DNA of 64,000 bases, from NCBI GenBank assembly GCA_037903475.1, contig JBAJFG010000240.1, positions 558,001-622,000 of the forward strand, written 5' to 3'. This document shows positions 11,941 through 23,756 of this stretch, piece by piece. Each line of letters begins with the position of its first letter. The first letter of the stretch is position 1. Under the pieces are notes generated by a model, which saw only the letters and a list, made by a program, of their open reading frames with translations, did no database searches and had not been told where the DNA came from. A program made the position numbers and the translations under genes. The DNA is from Ancylostoma caninum. Taxonomy: Eukaryota; Nematoda; Chromadorea; Rhabditida; Ancylostomatidae.

Positions 11941-12150
11941 ATGGTAAGACTACTTGTATATTCCTCGAGGAATATAGCACCTAGCATCGCCGCTTGCGCG
12001 ACGACCACCAGTTTGATGCGTATCGATTGGGGACGACCAGTCACCTGCACTGATCAGCAGCAATCAATACGTATGAAAAACGAAGTCGTAGCTGCGATCA
12101 CGATCTTAGTTGTTATACTCCTCAAGAAGCGCACTAGTAGCTTGGGCAAA
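11941..12150. repeat. Imperfect inverted repeat encoding similar hydrophobic peptides on both arms
   Basis: The minus reading of the left arm (QSIRIKLVVVAQAAMLG, then TSSL) resembles the plus reading of the right arm (QSIRMKNEVVAAITILV, then TSSL). The DNA arms are clearly diverged. It may be an old foldback element or a head-to-head duplication. Confidence 0.35.
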
Positions 12151-12727
12151 CAAGGAAGATTGGAGTTGGGACGGAAGTGCCATTTGAAAGATCTTCAGCT
12201 GCTTTTCACGGTGGTGAGGCTCATGATTTCTGGAAACGTTGTGATCTATAACTTATGAGAAATACCTATCTATAACGAATTGTACTTATTATACAATATT
12301 ATACTTTGCTCCAATAACCCGTCCAATCCGGAAGAGCGGGTAGCTGAGAACCGACTCGGGAACGTTCATAGAATTTACCAATGATGTATTGATATAGAGG
12401 AAGTCCTCCAATAGTTTAGTTCTCTATAAGTTCTTGACGAATCCCGCGGGGATTAATCCGTCGAAACCGGATCATGGGGCAGTACATACATATATGTATG
12501 ACTGCTGTTGTTTGTCTTTATTATGTGCTATACTAGTGTGATAGAACACCATATTTAAAAAAAACTAATACACCTATTTTCCGTTTCGTTCCTTGCACTG
12601 TACGGAAAACAGATAAGAATATGGCCCACCCGGCACTCATCAGCACTGAGGGAAGGCCACTAAAACATAAAAAAACAAAAGACACAAAAAAGAACATGAA
12701 AATTATCGAAAATAACTAGCCTCCTGC
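12151..12727. other. Unassigned stretch
   Basis: No supported gene. Confidence 0.45.
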
Positions 12728-12992
12728 CAGTGGCGGACGCAGGGGGGGGGGCGCGCCCGAGAATGGGTCGCCAAATTTTCGAAATTACTTTACAATACAA
12801 ATAAAAATCTTGTGTTAGTTTATTTTTAATTGTTTATTTTTATTATTATTTTTAATATATTTTTTATTTATTGTTTATTATTATAATTAATATTATTATT
12901 AATTTTATTTTCCGTCTGGGTCCCCAAAACGGCGGAGACCCCACTTTTCTTCCCACGCCCCCCCTCCCGCCCACTTTCTGCGTCCGCCACTG
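12728..12992. mobile_element. hAT-type MITE, copy 1
   Basis: Terminal repeats CAGTGGCGGACGCAGG and CTGCGTCCGCCACTG; perfect 8-bp target duplication CCTCCTGC at 12720-12727 and 12993-13000, the hAT signature length. 265 bp, AT-rich centre, non-coding. Nearly identical to the copies at 54858 and 63105. Confidence 0.92.
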
Positions 12993-13000
12993 CCTCCTGC

Positions 13001-13711
13001 CTATTTGGTTCCTTTCTTCTCCTTGTGGTTCTTCTTGCCGTCCTCTCGTCTCCTTCGTCCTCTCATCCTGTGGCTTATTTGCTATTTGAAAGAAGAATGT
13101 GTAATGTATATGACAGCAGTAGAATAGAATAGGAGTAGAGAGAGAGAGCAAAATACGTGAAGAGAAGGAAAGAAGTAGGTAAAAATGAGAAATCATGAGG
13201 ATGATATGATATTTTCGCAATTCCTTCTTCCTTCTTGTTATATTTTTCCTTTTTCGATCCCAGAATGAACGTGAATGGATGCACTATGTTCAACTCTCGA
13301 AATTCGATCGAATTCCGCCTTCAACTGCTGAAATTCGTTCCTGCTGGGATCCGATCAGCTGTCCTTATCAGCTGAGTGCCGCAGATTTGGATGCGTCGAC
13401 GCTTGATCCTCTGTTGTGCAGTGTACTGTGTGAGCTCATATGAATGACTGAATAACCGAAAGAAAAGAGAAAATCGAATGGTAGCGAGATGGAGGCTTAC
13501 TAGTGTTTTGCAAAGCTTCCCCTAGCCAAAGATACGTAATTGAGATCACTCAATATGGGTTACCGAGAAACAATGACAATGCCTCGATATTACTGGAAGC
13601 TTTGGCTCACCATCCACAACATCTCTGGTTTCCAGACGCTGACATGGTGCTTGATTAATGAATCACTCTCTATCCTTTCGCTACTCTTTGGATCTTTTCA
13701 AGAACGTGGTA
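13001..13711. other. Unassigned stretch
   Basis: No supported gene. A GA-rich block lies at about 13135-13175. Confidence 0.45.
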
Positions 13712-14177
13712 CAATACCTGCACTAAGTTTGTTAAAAATGAACATTCAGAACGCGTATTTGCGTTCTTTTCGTTCCGGGGCGATAACTCATAGTAAAAAA
13801 GCGATTCACAGACCAAACCTGGGATCAGAAGCAGCAGTGGCGAGGACTAGCATATTTCATGAAACCAGCTCCAAATTTGGATTTTGAACATTGAAATTCC
13901 AGAGTCATTTATAGTGCTCGGATCATGCCGCGCATCAAAGTATGTCGCGCACTTTGCGCGGCAAGGCCGCGGCAGAACTAAAAACTAGCGAATTTCGTTG
14001 TTGAAAATCAGAATTTAGGGCTGATTTCATGAAATTTGGTAGCCCACTCCATTATCGTTTTTGACCCCTGGTTTGGTCTGTGAATCGCTTCTTTACGATG
14101 AGCTATAACCCTAGAACGAAAATAACGCAAATCCGCGTTCTGGATGTTCATTTTTAACAAACTTAGTGCGGGTACTG
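13712..14177. mobile_element. TA-flanked MITE with about 115-bp terminal inverted repeats
   Basis: The left arm reads CAATACCTGCACTAAGTTTG and the reversed right arm CAGTACCCGCACTAAGTTTG. Both continue alike through AAAATGAACAT, GAACGCG and GCGATTCACAGACCAAAC. TA flanks both ends. The centre has a GCGCGGC-rich palindromic core. Non-coding, Tc1/mariner-like. Confidence 0.8.
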
Positions 14178-15189
14178 TATCTTTTCTCTGTAAACGAACA
14201 GTGGCAGGATACAGTTAACATTATTATTAAACTTCCAATTTTTCTTCTTATTATAATGTAAATTATAGATTTCCAGACTAAGACTATGAGAACTCCATGC
14301 GTAACAGTTCTATTTTCACTCGAAACAAAAGTCTTTGTTCATTAATCTTCATAAATGGTACATATAATGGGGTCGTAGACGCTTCATCGTAGTCATGATT
14401 CGTACAAGATCGTCAAAGACTATATTTGGAAATAACATTGCGAACATTGGCGTCAGCTTCTCGTTATGTGGAACGAATATTATAATTAAAGGCCCCAAAT
14501 TTCAGAAATTTTTCTGGTTGTTTGGTTTGACCAATTACTCATTTAGTTAGTTAGTTAGTTAGTTCAGATTTGACTCTTTTCTGTATAAGGGGTAATTGTG
14601 CGAAAGGAAAAAGAGCTACTTGTCTTACTTCTAGTAGTTTATTAATCTAATTAGTTTGACAAGGCTTCATAGCGCTGAAGAACCATAGAGCTATTGATGC
14701 TTATCAACGTGTCCCCATAGAGGTGAAGCATAGCTTGTGGAAAAATGATCTTCCAGCATCCAAGACGTGGTATTGAACTATCTAAAAAACTGGTAAACGG
14801 TGAGTCAGCGGTGGTGCATTAGCGCACTTAAGATAAACAGACACAGTCGCAGTCCATTTGCCGTTTCTAACGTTGTTGATGGGAGGAACAGAACAAACCT
14901 CTTCTTCGGTGCAGTTCCACGAATTGTTTTGTTTTCTCAGTAAAATGGCATCTGGTGTATAAAAATTGGTTCCAGTCATCATAGAATACTCGAACCTTCT
15001 CCACATTTCTTCTTCCCGGATTCAATCTTGAAAACTCCTTTTCTCTTGTGCATGTGCTCAACAAGTGATTAGTGAGTCATACAACATATGTATGACTCAC
15101 GACATCGCAATAACCAGTGGCATGAATCATCTGTTCATCCCATTGATAACAACTTTTCGGATAAGAGGCATTTCTTTTTTTCCTCGAAA
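14178..15189. other. Unassigned stretch with a TTAG microsatellite
   Basis: TTAG tandem at about 14542-14564. A minus frame at 14782-15064 is open in two phases but has no recognisable product or splice support. Confidence 0.4.
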
Positions 15190-15360
15190 AATTATTTGTA
15201 TTGAGCAGTGGCAAGTGTCGCTGCTGCCAATCGTGCGGTCGCTGGTTCGATCCTCGTCCCGTACTTGCCAAGCCTTTTGTCCTTTTTAGGTGGTAAATTA
15301 GGGATAGTACAGGATCCGTCTGGGCGGGCAAAACACCTCTGGGTAAACTTCATACGTAAT
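15190..15360 (+). mobile_element. tRNA-derived SINE (degenerate)
   Basis: Contains a pol III B-box (GGTTCGATCC) after CGCTGCTGCC...GTGCGGTCG, then a body GGTGGTAAATTAGGGATAGT ... GTCTGGGCGGGC. The layout is that of strongylid tRNA-like SINEs, recalled from general knowledge. The A-box region is worn, so it is not a functional tRNA. Confidence 0.5.
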
Positions 15361-15385
15361 CCGATGCCTCTACAATTCTGGAGCC

Positions 15386-15490
15386 GCATGTGTCATTGAG
15401 ATAACCCAGGGTAAATATATTAACCTCTTCCAAACTACCCGTGTTTGATGCGGGTGGCAAAACGTTTACCTTGGGTAAACTCAATGATGC
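15386..15490. repeat. Palindromic MITE family P, copy 3
   Basis: Left arm TCATTGAGATAACCCAGGGT; right arm CCTTGGGTAAACTCAATGAT. About 105 bp. Confidence 0.75.
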
Positions 15491-16324
15491 ATCTAATCCG
15501 TGAACGAAAGTCCTATGTGTGGTGCATGTCAAGGTAGAAGACGATTAACCCGGAGAAGTTTACCCAATTTTGTCTACACTTTTTCACCTTTTTCCCTTAA
15601 TATTGTTCCATTTCTATCAACTGCATTCACTTTTGGATGTGGGTAATTTTTACCTTGACCAGATACGGAGTAGTGTCCACATCTTCTGGATTTGTCCTCT
15701 TACTCGACTTTATACATATTTCATGAAACTGTATTATGTAGAGCTGATCTCTCACAGGTAATCTTCACTCTCTAAGAGGCTTTCTCACATCTTTGATGGT
15801 ATTTCTACTGCTTTCCTTCCTTACAAAACTACTATATTTCACAATGGGCCTACTATATTTATTTATTTATTTGTTTATTTATTTATTATACCCTAACGGG
15901 TGTGCCGTGTAATATCCTACAAGCATATAGACAAGAATGAACGAACAAAGGACCATAACATCACGTTAGGAATCCAGAACTTAAACTATTCAACTAGTAT
16001 CATGATTCTTGGCCCAGGTGACTGTAACCTTAGTTTCTAACTTAATTATATCTCAGTTATATACACTTGTATCTCAATTTGTTTTCCTCAACCGTCAAAG
16101 AATAAATCTAAGACATCCAATTCGCGTTTTCTTCTGCGTTCGGGCGCATCCCATTGTGCCGAGCCACTTTGCCTCGACGTCTGCGGTGACCGACGTGAAT
16201 CACCTCGGACGAGTTCCGATGCACAGCGAAATTACAATATCGATTATGTTCGGCTTCGAGGCTGTCAATTAATGCGTGGCCGACCTCGTTCGAGACGCCG
16301 TTCGCGTGATTCGCCCATTTCTAG
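15491..16324. other. Upstream region of the membrane-protein gene
   Basis: ATTT tandem at about 15856-15889. From 16120 the sequence turns GC-rich. The frame that later encodes gene 2 is open across 16009-16269, is broken by a single TAA at 16270-16272, then stays open into the coding exon. Confidence 0.45.
16318..16324 (+). promoter_or_regulatory. Probable spliced-leader acceptor
   Basis: ATTTCTAG immediately upstream of a 26-base leader and the ATG at 16351, with no partner donor identified upstream. This supports ATG 16351 as the start. Confidence 0.45.
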
Positions 16325-16350
16325 TTAACACCTGCTCGACGACGCGCGCG

Positions 16351-17878
16351 ATGCGACGTCTTCAGCATCGAGGGAACCTCTTCGACAGCCTGCACCGCTA
16401 TGCCATGGTTTGTGTTGGCTTTTTTCCTCCGTCACACTAATGAAAACTCCTCAAGTTAAGGAAAATTATGGGAAATTATTCATTCTGTAAAAAGAAGCCA
16501 AAACCCATCCACGAAGTATGTGAACAAAAAATTGTGGATCTAATAGAATTGTTAATGTCATGGAAAGGTTTTTGATAAAAATGTAGAATTTATGATATAT
16601 AGGAATGTTGCCTATTTGTCCGTTTCGTTCCCTTACCATATACAGGTAAATAGGTTTGAGAAATAGGTCCTCCCGGAAACAATAAAAATACAATACAACA
16701 CAATAAAAATGCTGGGTAACTTCGAATTTCGTAGAAGAGTATTAGATTACCCGTCCTTCCAACGAGCATCTGGGCCCTCAAAACTCAAGTTTCCACGGGC
16801 AAGAGAGATCATGAGCCTCTTCAGTATGGGTAGAGTTTACCACACACTCAGCGTCAGGCATGCCTCACCCACCTTTTTACCCACCAATTTGAGGGTAAGC
16901 ATTTTGGTGGGGTAGCAAGTTATGGCTTAATTTAGGGGCGTTCCATCGTTTGCCATAGGTAATCTCGATGATACATGCCAGCCCAGAATTATCCAGAGAC
17001 CGCACACATCATTTGAGATTACCTACGGTAAACTTGTTAACGCCATACAAATTCACCCTTCGGTAACACGTGCGTCAGCATCTTTACCAGGGTAATTCCA
17101 ATGATGCATCCAAGCCCAGGATTGTTCAGCAGGTAAGTAGGAGATTAGTTAGGTCTTAACAAGGTACGAACGAGCTGCTAGACTAGTCCTGAAATCCACA
17201 TTTTGTATAAGTAGTCACCCATTCATTTTCTGTTTTGGAGTAAAAATCGAGCTTAAAGTATGCTTTTGACAGATTTTGATGGACTATTACCTAATTAATT
17301 GATTCATATCGATTTTTAGATCGTCGGCTGTCTCTCATGCGCGCTGCACGTCGTCCTGGACGGCTTCGTGTCGTTGCCGCTCGTGATAGCCGTGTTCTAC
17401 CTGCTGTGTGCACACTACGGATGTTCCTCTCGTAACAACTTCTCGATCGCACACGTCCGAGATGTGTGGCGGAACGCCAAGGCCAAGGTACCCTGCAGCT
17501 GCATTGTGCTTACGTACTTTCCAGAGCTAATTTCCTGGTTTTTAGACGCTGGTTCGTGTATTTTCCGTGACGGCATTGTGTCTCCTACGGATCGTCTTCT
17601 TATCGTTGCACGAGTCTGAAGTCGATGACACAATCACTGTGGTGAGACATCGTCGTGGATTTGTTGTTTTGCGCATTCAGTAAAATCTGGTAGTAAAATG
17701 GTAGACGACTAGATAAGGGTTGTAATAGAGCCTGGACTCACAGCTTTATCTAGAAGCAAGTAGTTTCTAGAATAGCCTCAAGTTTCACGGCTATTCTTCT
17801 GGATATTCCCCCGAAACGTTGCATCTTCCACGAAATTCAGCACAGTTTGGCCCCTCTACTAAAAAAAATCAAAGTAAA

Positions 17879-17933
<55 letters not shown>

Positions 17934-19262
17934 GGGGGACCTATTATGTGTGCGGAATACAAAAAGTCATTTACTTAGATCACTTTGCACCATAGCGCCA
18001 TAAACGTTGCTACAGCAAGGCAGTCTCATACGCCAATTACGCCATTCCATTGCTATTTTCTTGTCAAATTTGGCATCTTCTTGCGATCCTGGATGAGGTT
18101 TATTGCTGTTATCCGTTGTAAACGCTTGAGCATACCCAGATTTACCCATTATTCTGTCACTCACCATCGCTCTCACCCATATATGACTTTCTCATACCCA
18201 GAGGTATGAAGTTCTCCATCCATCCAATGATGTTTCCGAGCCTCGATTTCCTTTGATAATCTTACCGGAACTTTACAGTCGTGACGTGACATTCAGCGTA
18301 TGAAATAACCTCCCCCCCAACCTTCCCTCACATAACTCCCGCTCCTCTGCGCAAGGTTCCAGAAATTCTTTGAGATACCGTACTTATGTATCTGCAGTAG
18401 ACCTACAGCAGTCATAAACGACGAGAATTTTGTATTAACTTAATTTTACTTTCTATTATTGCTCATCTTTCGAAACTTGAAAATTTAGGTGAAATTTTTT
18501 CAGTTCCTTAATTTTGAATTTCCGGTGGTTTGGTCCCTGGAATCGATGAGAAATAAGTTTTCCTAACCCTTTCCCCACCCATGACCACAACGGTTAAATG
18601 AGTACGATTCACCACCACACAAATATGGTCGCTTAGGCAAGGTGTGGGCGAAAAAATTCGTTCATCTATTTTCGAAAGTTATTCCCTAAGAATCCATTGC
18701 ATGGGTTTCATGTAAATATTCGAGCCTTATTCATTCTTGCTCTAGGCAAGCATCAGATGGCATATTCTCATTCAGTTATCACTTACCATTTTGTTTCAAT
18801 CACCTCTTGCATTGTCATGTCGGAGCCCTGCATTCAATAAAATAAAATAAAAATGAAATAAAAGGTTTTTTGAGTTCGACAGTAATCTTCCATTCTTCTA
18901 ACATTTCTTTCTAGATTGGTTGAAATTCGAAGCGAAGATCATTCATTCTTTTCCTTTAAGGCATGTTTTCATGCAATAAATAAATTTTCGAAAAGGTATT
19001 CCCTATTTTCATGCAATAAATAAGTGAGTAATTAAATAAAAATTATTCGCATAATTTAGGACAAAAATAGCTTTACAAATTCCTGAAAACTTGGTTATCT
19101 GAGTGACATAGCTGTTGTTCTTTTCAGTTCTTGGCCTACGTGCAGCTACTGATCGCCTTCACCGACAATCTGAGCCTATGTTGTGAGCTGGAAGAGGCGC
19201 CCTCTTCCAGACGACAAGGTCTGCGATGGAACGAGCGACCACAGGCTGCCGCCGCCGCGTGA
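16351..19262 (+). CDS. Small multi-pass membrane protein (151 aa, four exons)
   Basis: Exons 16351-16407, 17320-17487, 17546-17641 and 19128-19262, every junction in phase 0 with GT-AG borders. The protein starts MRRLQHRGNLFDSLHRYAM and continues through a long hydrophobic stretch (about residues 20-53) that could form two helices around VLDGF, a basic loop (HVRDVWRNAKAK, about 64-75), a third segment (VTALCLLRIVFLSL, about 83-96), an acidic turn (ESEVDD) and a fourth segment (FLAYVQLLIAF, about 108-118). The tail is polar and ends in Ala. This suggests a tetraspan membrane protein with a cytosolic basic loop. I do not recognise the family. Codon use is GC-rich at third positions compared with the surrounding DNA, which favours real coding. 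Intron 1 holds a palindromic MITE and intron 3 a CT microsatellite. An upstream first exon is possible. Confidence 0.75.
17001..17109. repeat. Palindromic MITE family P, copy 4
   Basis: Left arm ATTTGAGATTACCTACGGTA, AACTTGTTAACG; right arm ACCAGGGTAATTCCAATGAT, GCATC. A half-copy (TAGGTAATCTCGATGATAC) precedes it at about 16955-16976. It lies in intron 1 of the membrane-protein gene. Confidence 0.7.
17880..17934. repeat. CT microsatellite
   Basis: About 55 bp of nearly pure CT/TTTC tandem in intron 3 of the membrane-protein gene. Confidence 0.9.
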
Positions 19263-19511
19263 TCTGCCTAGCACTGTCCATAATAATTTGTCAAATTCGT
19301 ATTTCCTCCCACCACTGCGATATTCCAAGCCCATTCGCGCTCTCGAACTGTGAAAAATGTTGTTTCTTCTTCTCGTGGCATAATGTTGTTTCTTGTATGT
19401 GCTGCAGGGTTGTTCGGGTATTCTCATCGGTGCTCATTCCTTCCATTACTGGGTGTACAGAAAACCTGTGCTTGTATATATCCTTGTAGAGTATGATGTT
19501 CTCGTTCGTTG

Positions 19512-19517
19512 AATAAA
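19512..19517 (+). terminator. Polyadenylation signal AATAAA
   Basis: Canonical signal 250 bp after the stop codon of the membrane-protein gene. Confidence 0.55.
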
Positions 19518-19530
19518 TGTGATTCCTGGA

Positions 19531-20373
19531 TAACTCTCTTTCTTTGCTTATCATTAGTCGTTACTATTGAACTGTGTTGAAGTTTAGGAGCATCTTCACT
19601 GTGTCAATAACGTGTTGTTTAGTAGTGTTACAGTGAAAAATCACTCCAGAGTCCTTAAAGGAATCTTTTCCTTCATTTGGCAGCCACATAACGAAAACCG
19701 AAAAACCAAATTCCTCGCAGTTCCTTCAGAAATAGAGTCTGTCATGCCACTGGAGTGAAGAAATTTTTCTTTTTTCGCTCTGTGAACTATTCTCCATCAT
19801 TACATTTTCTTATTTACACGTTATATTTGTGGGAGTCATACAACGTTAACATCCAATTGATTTTTCCGAAATTATATTTCCCTTCTCTCTTCTTTGATGT
19901 CTTATGCCACTCGACCAATGCTAAGAGTACAAACGTCATACAAGTAAGATTACTCGCCTCGTTGTACTAGACTACAGAATTTTTAATGTTTACATTAAAA
20001 AGGAGGAATACGTAAGTGATTTTTTCAGCTGCTGATCAAAGGCGACGATTCTGAGGACTAAAAGTGGACTGAAACCGACTGTAGCCAACACATATTATAT
20101 TTAGCCATGCCAAAAAAAAAGACAATTGAGTTTCGAATGTGACACCACTTACTCAGTGCTGTGGGATTATCATGTACTAAACGTGATTATGAATACGAAA
20201 TGGCAATTGACTCAACGACACTGCCATCGACTAGATAAAGTCATGTAAATTTCCGTGTGTGGGATCACTTCTTTACCTCATAATTTCGCTTGAGCAGCTC
20301 GAACACACCTGTACCCGTATATGTGAATATACATCTTCTTTTGCTCCGATTCGGAAACTTCCCAGTAATTCCG
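19531..20373. other. Stretch with a possible terminal exon pair
   Basis: A plus frame ending at a strong donor (CAA then GTAAGATT, 19943/19944) joins in phase 0 to 20029-20061, which follows TTTTTTCAG and reads LLIKGDDSED then stop. The start of the first exon is not clear, so it is not called as a gene. Confidence 0.25.
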
Positions 20374-20795
20374 TTAAAGGCAGTGTGCCACCTCGTTTTC
20401 ATATCTGAGCTTTTACGAGATTCTGAATCTCCTCGACACGCTGAATCCAAGTATACCTAAAATGTTACAAAAAGGTCTTTAACCCTACTTTTAAACGTTT
20501 TTCGGGACGGGATTTGTAACACTTTGTCGGGCCGAGTGGATGCGTGAAGATGCTGATCTCATCGATTGGGCACGTCCAGACGTGTTGGCCAACGCTGCAG
20601 TCGTGGCGGACAGCCAGCACATTCACGGACCGCCCCGCCCAAGTGGTCCATGAACTGCGCTTCCTAACCCTCCGGAAACGGCGTTTTCATCATTTTTATG
20701 AAATTTGACGTACATCTTTGGAACTAGCGTAACGAGCAGGTCTAGAGTCTGTTGTTATTTTCAGCCCACGAAACGAGGTGACACACTGCCTTGAA
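20374..20795. mobile_element. TTAA-type element, copy 2
   Basis: TTAAAGGCAGTGTGCCACC at the left; GAGGTGACACACTGCCTTGA at the right. Internal matches to the inverse of 2780-3194 (CATCGATTGGGCACGTCCA against GATTGGACACGCCA on the other strand). The right TTAA has decayed to TTGA. Confidence 0.75.
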
Positions 20796-20819
20796 GCGAA
20801 ATAGCAATTCAAGGGCCGG

Positions 20820-20925
20820 GTGCACTATTGAGTCATTGACATTACCTATGGTTAACGTGTTAGTATATCCTAAACAATCTTTCATAGCTATGGTAATACC
20901 CATACCTCCACTAATGCATCCGAGA
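20820..20925. repeat. Palindromic MITE family P, copy 5 (degenerate)
   Basis: GAGTCATTGACATTACCTAT and GGTTAACGTG on the left; TAGCTATGGTAATACC and CTAATGCATCC on the right. Confidence 0.5.
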
Positions 20926-21830
20926 GAACGAAGCCTGGAAGGCATAGATACAAGGAATAAAATCTATGCTCACACAACAAAAAGTAGTTACACTGATTAA
21001 AGATTCTAGTCGCTAAATGAATGGAAAGTGCCCGTATTGAAACAATCAAAATTAGTTATGAGAAATTGAAAAATTCTTCAGGTATTTAAACCTTAGAGCG
21101 CAAACCATGCGCTTTCGAGCAGATTTCGGATTTTTTCCTTGAATTTTCCCCGAATTCACCAGAGAAATACGTGTACTACGCCAGAAGATAAAGAGTTCTG
21201 CTGGAAAAAAATGGAGTCTGCTGGGAAGTCTGCGCTGAATACAATGCGGAACAAATTTGTGAGAGAAATACATGAAGGACCACCGAATTTTGCTCGAATT
21301 TCCTCGCCTAAGTCCCTCACGGGAATTATTTTTTGAGGTTTGGCTTTCCAATGGTTTGGAGGGGCGCAGAGATTTCTGAGCTGAAGAAATTGTCTACTCC
21401 GCAAGAAAGGAAAAACATCCCCAGGAGCGTTAAAGGCTTCGGGTGGTCATGGCGGGAACAGCTGTGGTACGTATGTGAACGGTTCTGGAAATGTTTTGAT
21501 CTAACCACTCCTTCAAAATGTATGAGCTTTCCAAGCAATGCGGGTTCACTTTTTCCAAGCAATTTTTGTCAGCCAGTGATAAGAAGTGATGATCAAGATA
21601 CATATTATATTGGATCTGTGTTTGAACAAGAATTTTTGGAAAATTCCGGACCAGAGTTTCTAGCCAACCTATCATATCACATTTGTTCGAGAAAATGGTC
21701 CACCTTAGGAGGGCGGGAAGCCCAAACCCTCTCGAGGACGTTCGGGAACTTGACCATGTATGTATGTAGAATCCAACCGCTTCGGTTTCCACAACACATG
21801 AGACTCTCATTTACATCCATATTTCACCTA
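20926..21830. other. Unassigned stretch
   Basis: Contains overlapping open frames on both strands (for example plus 21333-21914, which runs into the GC-rich end of the next element). None shows a family motif or splice-supported partner. Confidence 0.4.
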
Positions 21831-22129
21831 CAGTCCGGTCCGGCAGCCACTGCAATTGGGCGCCGGCGGGCGCCGGCCGCTACCCTCCGGCGCCCCGGTA
21901 TTAATGAGCTATAAATCACTCGAGCTTGGGAGAAAGCGAAGAAAAATACAATTTTAGTCCATAGTAGACAGGGTAGATAAGCCTAACCCCATGCTTAAGA
22001 ATGGGTTTAAAGCTTAGGCTTAGGCTTCATAGGAGTGGCCCCACCCAACTCCCTTTTCACCTAAATTTCTAAGATAAACTACGATAAGTGTAAGTGTAAG
22101 TAAGATTGACATTATTTGTATGTTGCATC

Positions 22130-22212
22130 GCGTGCGCGCATAACTCAGTGGGTTGAGCGAATGATCGACGTTGTGGTGTTCAGGGGATCGAATCCTGCCC
22201 TGTGCCCCCGTT
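22130..22212 (+). mobile_element. tRNA-like SINE head
   Basis: A-box-like TAACTCAGTGGGTTGAGC and B-box GGATCGAATCC, spaced as in a tRNA. The preceding 22063-22112 carries the AAGATAAACTACGATAAGTG tail motif of another SINE copy. Confidence 0.5.
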
Positions 22213-22235
22213 TTGCAAGTACATATAGTATGCTG

Positions 22236-23510
22236 CAGGGATGAGCGGATTGTCCGTATCCGGTTATCCGTTTTACCGTTATCCGTAGGTTTTGGCCTGT
22301 CCGTTATCCGCACCGTTATCCTGGCCTTTGATGCCGGATAACGGTGCGGATAAGGCCAACAACAGTAGATTCATTCCACACGCTCCCAACAGAGGAGAGC
22401 TTCCTTTTCAAGAAAATCCGTCGTGTCACATGATCTGGCGCATTTTTCCTGGTATGTGATTTGAGTCTGGAAGCGACGTAGGAGAATATAATACAGACTT
22501 GTACTCGTCTAGAAAGGCTCTTGCTCAGGTTTACTGGGTTTTCCAACAATCGAGGCAATGACCTCGAAACCATTGTTTGCCTGTAAGATTATCAACAACG
22601 CTGACTAATGTTGTGACCTCTGACAAAGTTGAAGTTGATGACATCACAACTTACAGATGAGTAATGCCCTCTTACTCGCGAAGTTCAATTCGACTATTCA
22701 TTTAACCCTGCTGTGCCCTTTTCGGATCTATTTACACATAGTGTTTAGGAGTGAATATGACCATAATATTCAGTCAGTACTAGAAGGTTTACCAGAACTA
22801 CATAAAAGATATATGGAGCAAAGGATCAGCCTATGTGACGCCCCCCCCCCCCAAAAAAAAAACATCTTTGTCGTGTTGTCTTTAATGGGTCTAAAGAAGA
22901 AACCGTGGGGTATGTATCATCGTGAGGGGAAATGGGGCATTAAAAAGCCACTGTGATTGGTGTATTCGATCAATGTGCCAATCGCGGTGGCCTGGTAACG
23001 CCCCCTTTTCCCTTACGATGATATTCACCCGAAACCGTGGAAGGACCAGAGTTCGTTATGGGGGTCTTTATATTGAAGACGCCCTGGTCACGCATCATCA
23101 TATGTAACTAGTGTGCCAATCGAGTTATCAAATATCCAAGTTTCGCTGTTGTTCTCGTGAAACCTAGATACTACATTTGTTTCTTCTTATATTTACGCCA
23201 TGCACAGCGTCGTTTCGAGAATGGCGGATTTGCTGATTAATGAGATAACCTGTGCTTGTGCTAATTTTCATCCACAATGTTCAGGTCGTATATCCCTTTT
23301 ATAATTCTTCATACATATTAGATATTGGTAGATATTGGTATTGATAATATCTTAATATTATTCTTGGTATTGGTAGAAGGTGGTGCTTTGTAGTATCTTA
23401 ACACTTATCCGTTATCCGTTATCCGGTATCCGTTATCCGGTCATTTTTGGCCTATCCGTTATCCGCACCGTTATCCGGGTCGTAAATAATCTCGTATCCG
23501 CTCATCCCTG
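22236..23510. mobile_element. hAT-type element with 8-bp target duplication
   Basis: Terminal repeats CAGGGATGAGCGGAT and ATCCGCTCATCCCTG; GTATGCTG at 22228-22235 and again at 23511-23518. Subterminal regions are packed with the motif TTATCCG/CGGATAA in both orientations, typical of transposase-binding arrays. An inner inverted repeat (ATCATCGTGAGGGGAAA against TTTCCCTTACGATGAT) around 22910-23025 marks a further nested element. No transposase frame. Confidence 0.85.
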
Positions 23511-23537
23511 GTATGCTGCCTACGGCTACTTCAGCTA

Positions 23538-23735
23538 CAGGAAGCTCCAAATGTCCGCAGTCAAGAGGGCGTGGCCACGGCGCGGCTCCTTGATCAGACA
23601 CAGGCGCTCTCTATGCTGCCTCTGGCTTCTCTGACTCTGCAGCCAACCAGTGGCAGCATGCCGAGCGCCTGTGTCTCTGCCTAAAGCCGCGTCGTGGCCA
23701 CGTCCCTCTTGACTGCGGACATTTGGAGCTTCCTG
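23538..23735. mobile_element. Long-arm palindromic MITE, TA-flanked
   Basis: CAGGAAGCTCCAAATGTCCG at the left; CGGACATTTGGAGCTTCCTG at the right. The arms pair for about 85 bp with few mismatches and TA flanks both ends. It lies only 20 bp from the hAT target duplication. Confidence 0.85.
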
Positions 23736-23756
23736 TATCTAACAAACTCCAACATA

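Noticed and set aside
12433..12470. Hammerhead-like TTGACGA ... GTCGAAACC
   Set aside because: The first box is UUGACGA rather than CUGANGA, and stem II requires an eight-base bulge; no AATAAA follows.
13540..13887. 115-codon plus-strand ORF
   Set aside because: It runs into the terminal repeat of the TA-flanked MITE at 13712 and has no motif.
15190..15260. Possible tRNA gene
   Set aside because: A B-box is present, but the A-box and acceptor stem do not form; it fits a SINE better.
21333..21914. 193-codon plus-strand ORF
   Set aside because: It ends inside the element's terminal repeat, a 126-codon ORF runs on the other strand, and no family motif or splice context was seen.
22130..22212. 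Possible tRNA gene
   Set aside because: A- and B-box are good, but acceptor-stem pairing is absent and SINE tails lie nearby.
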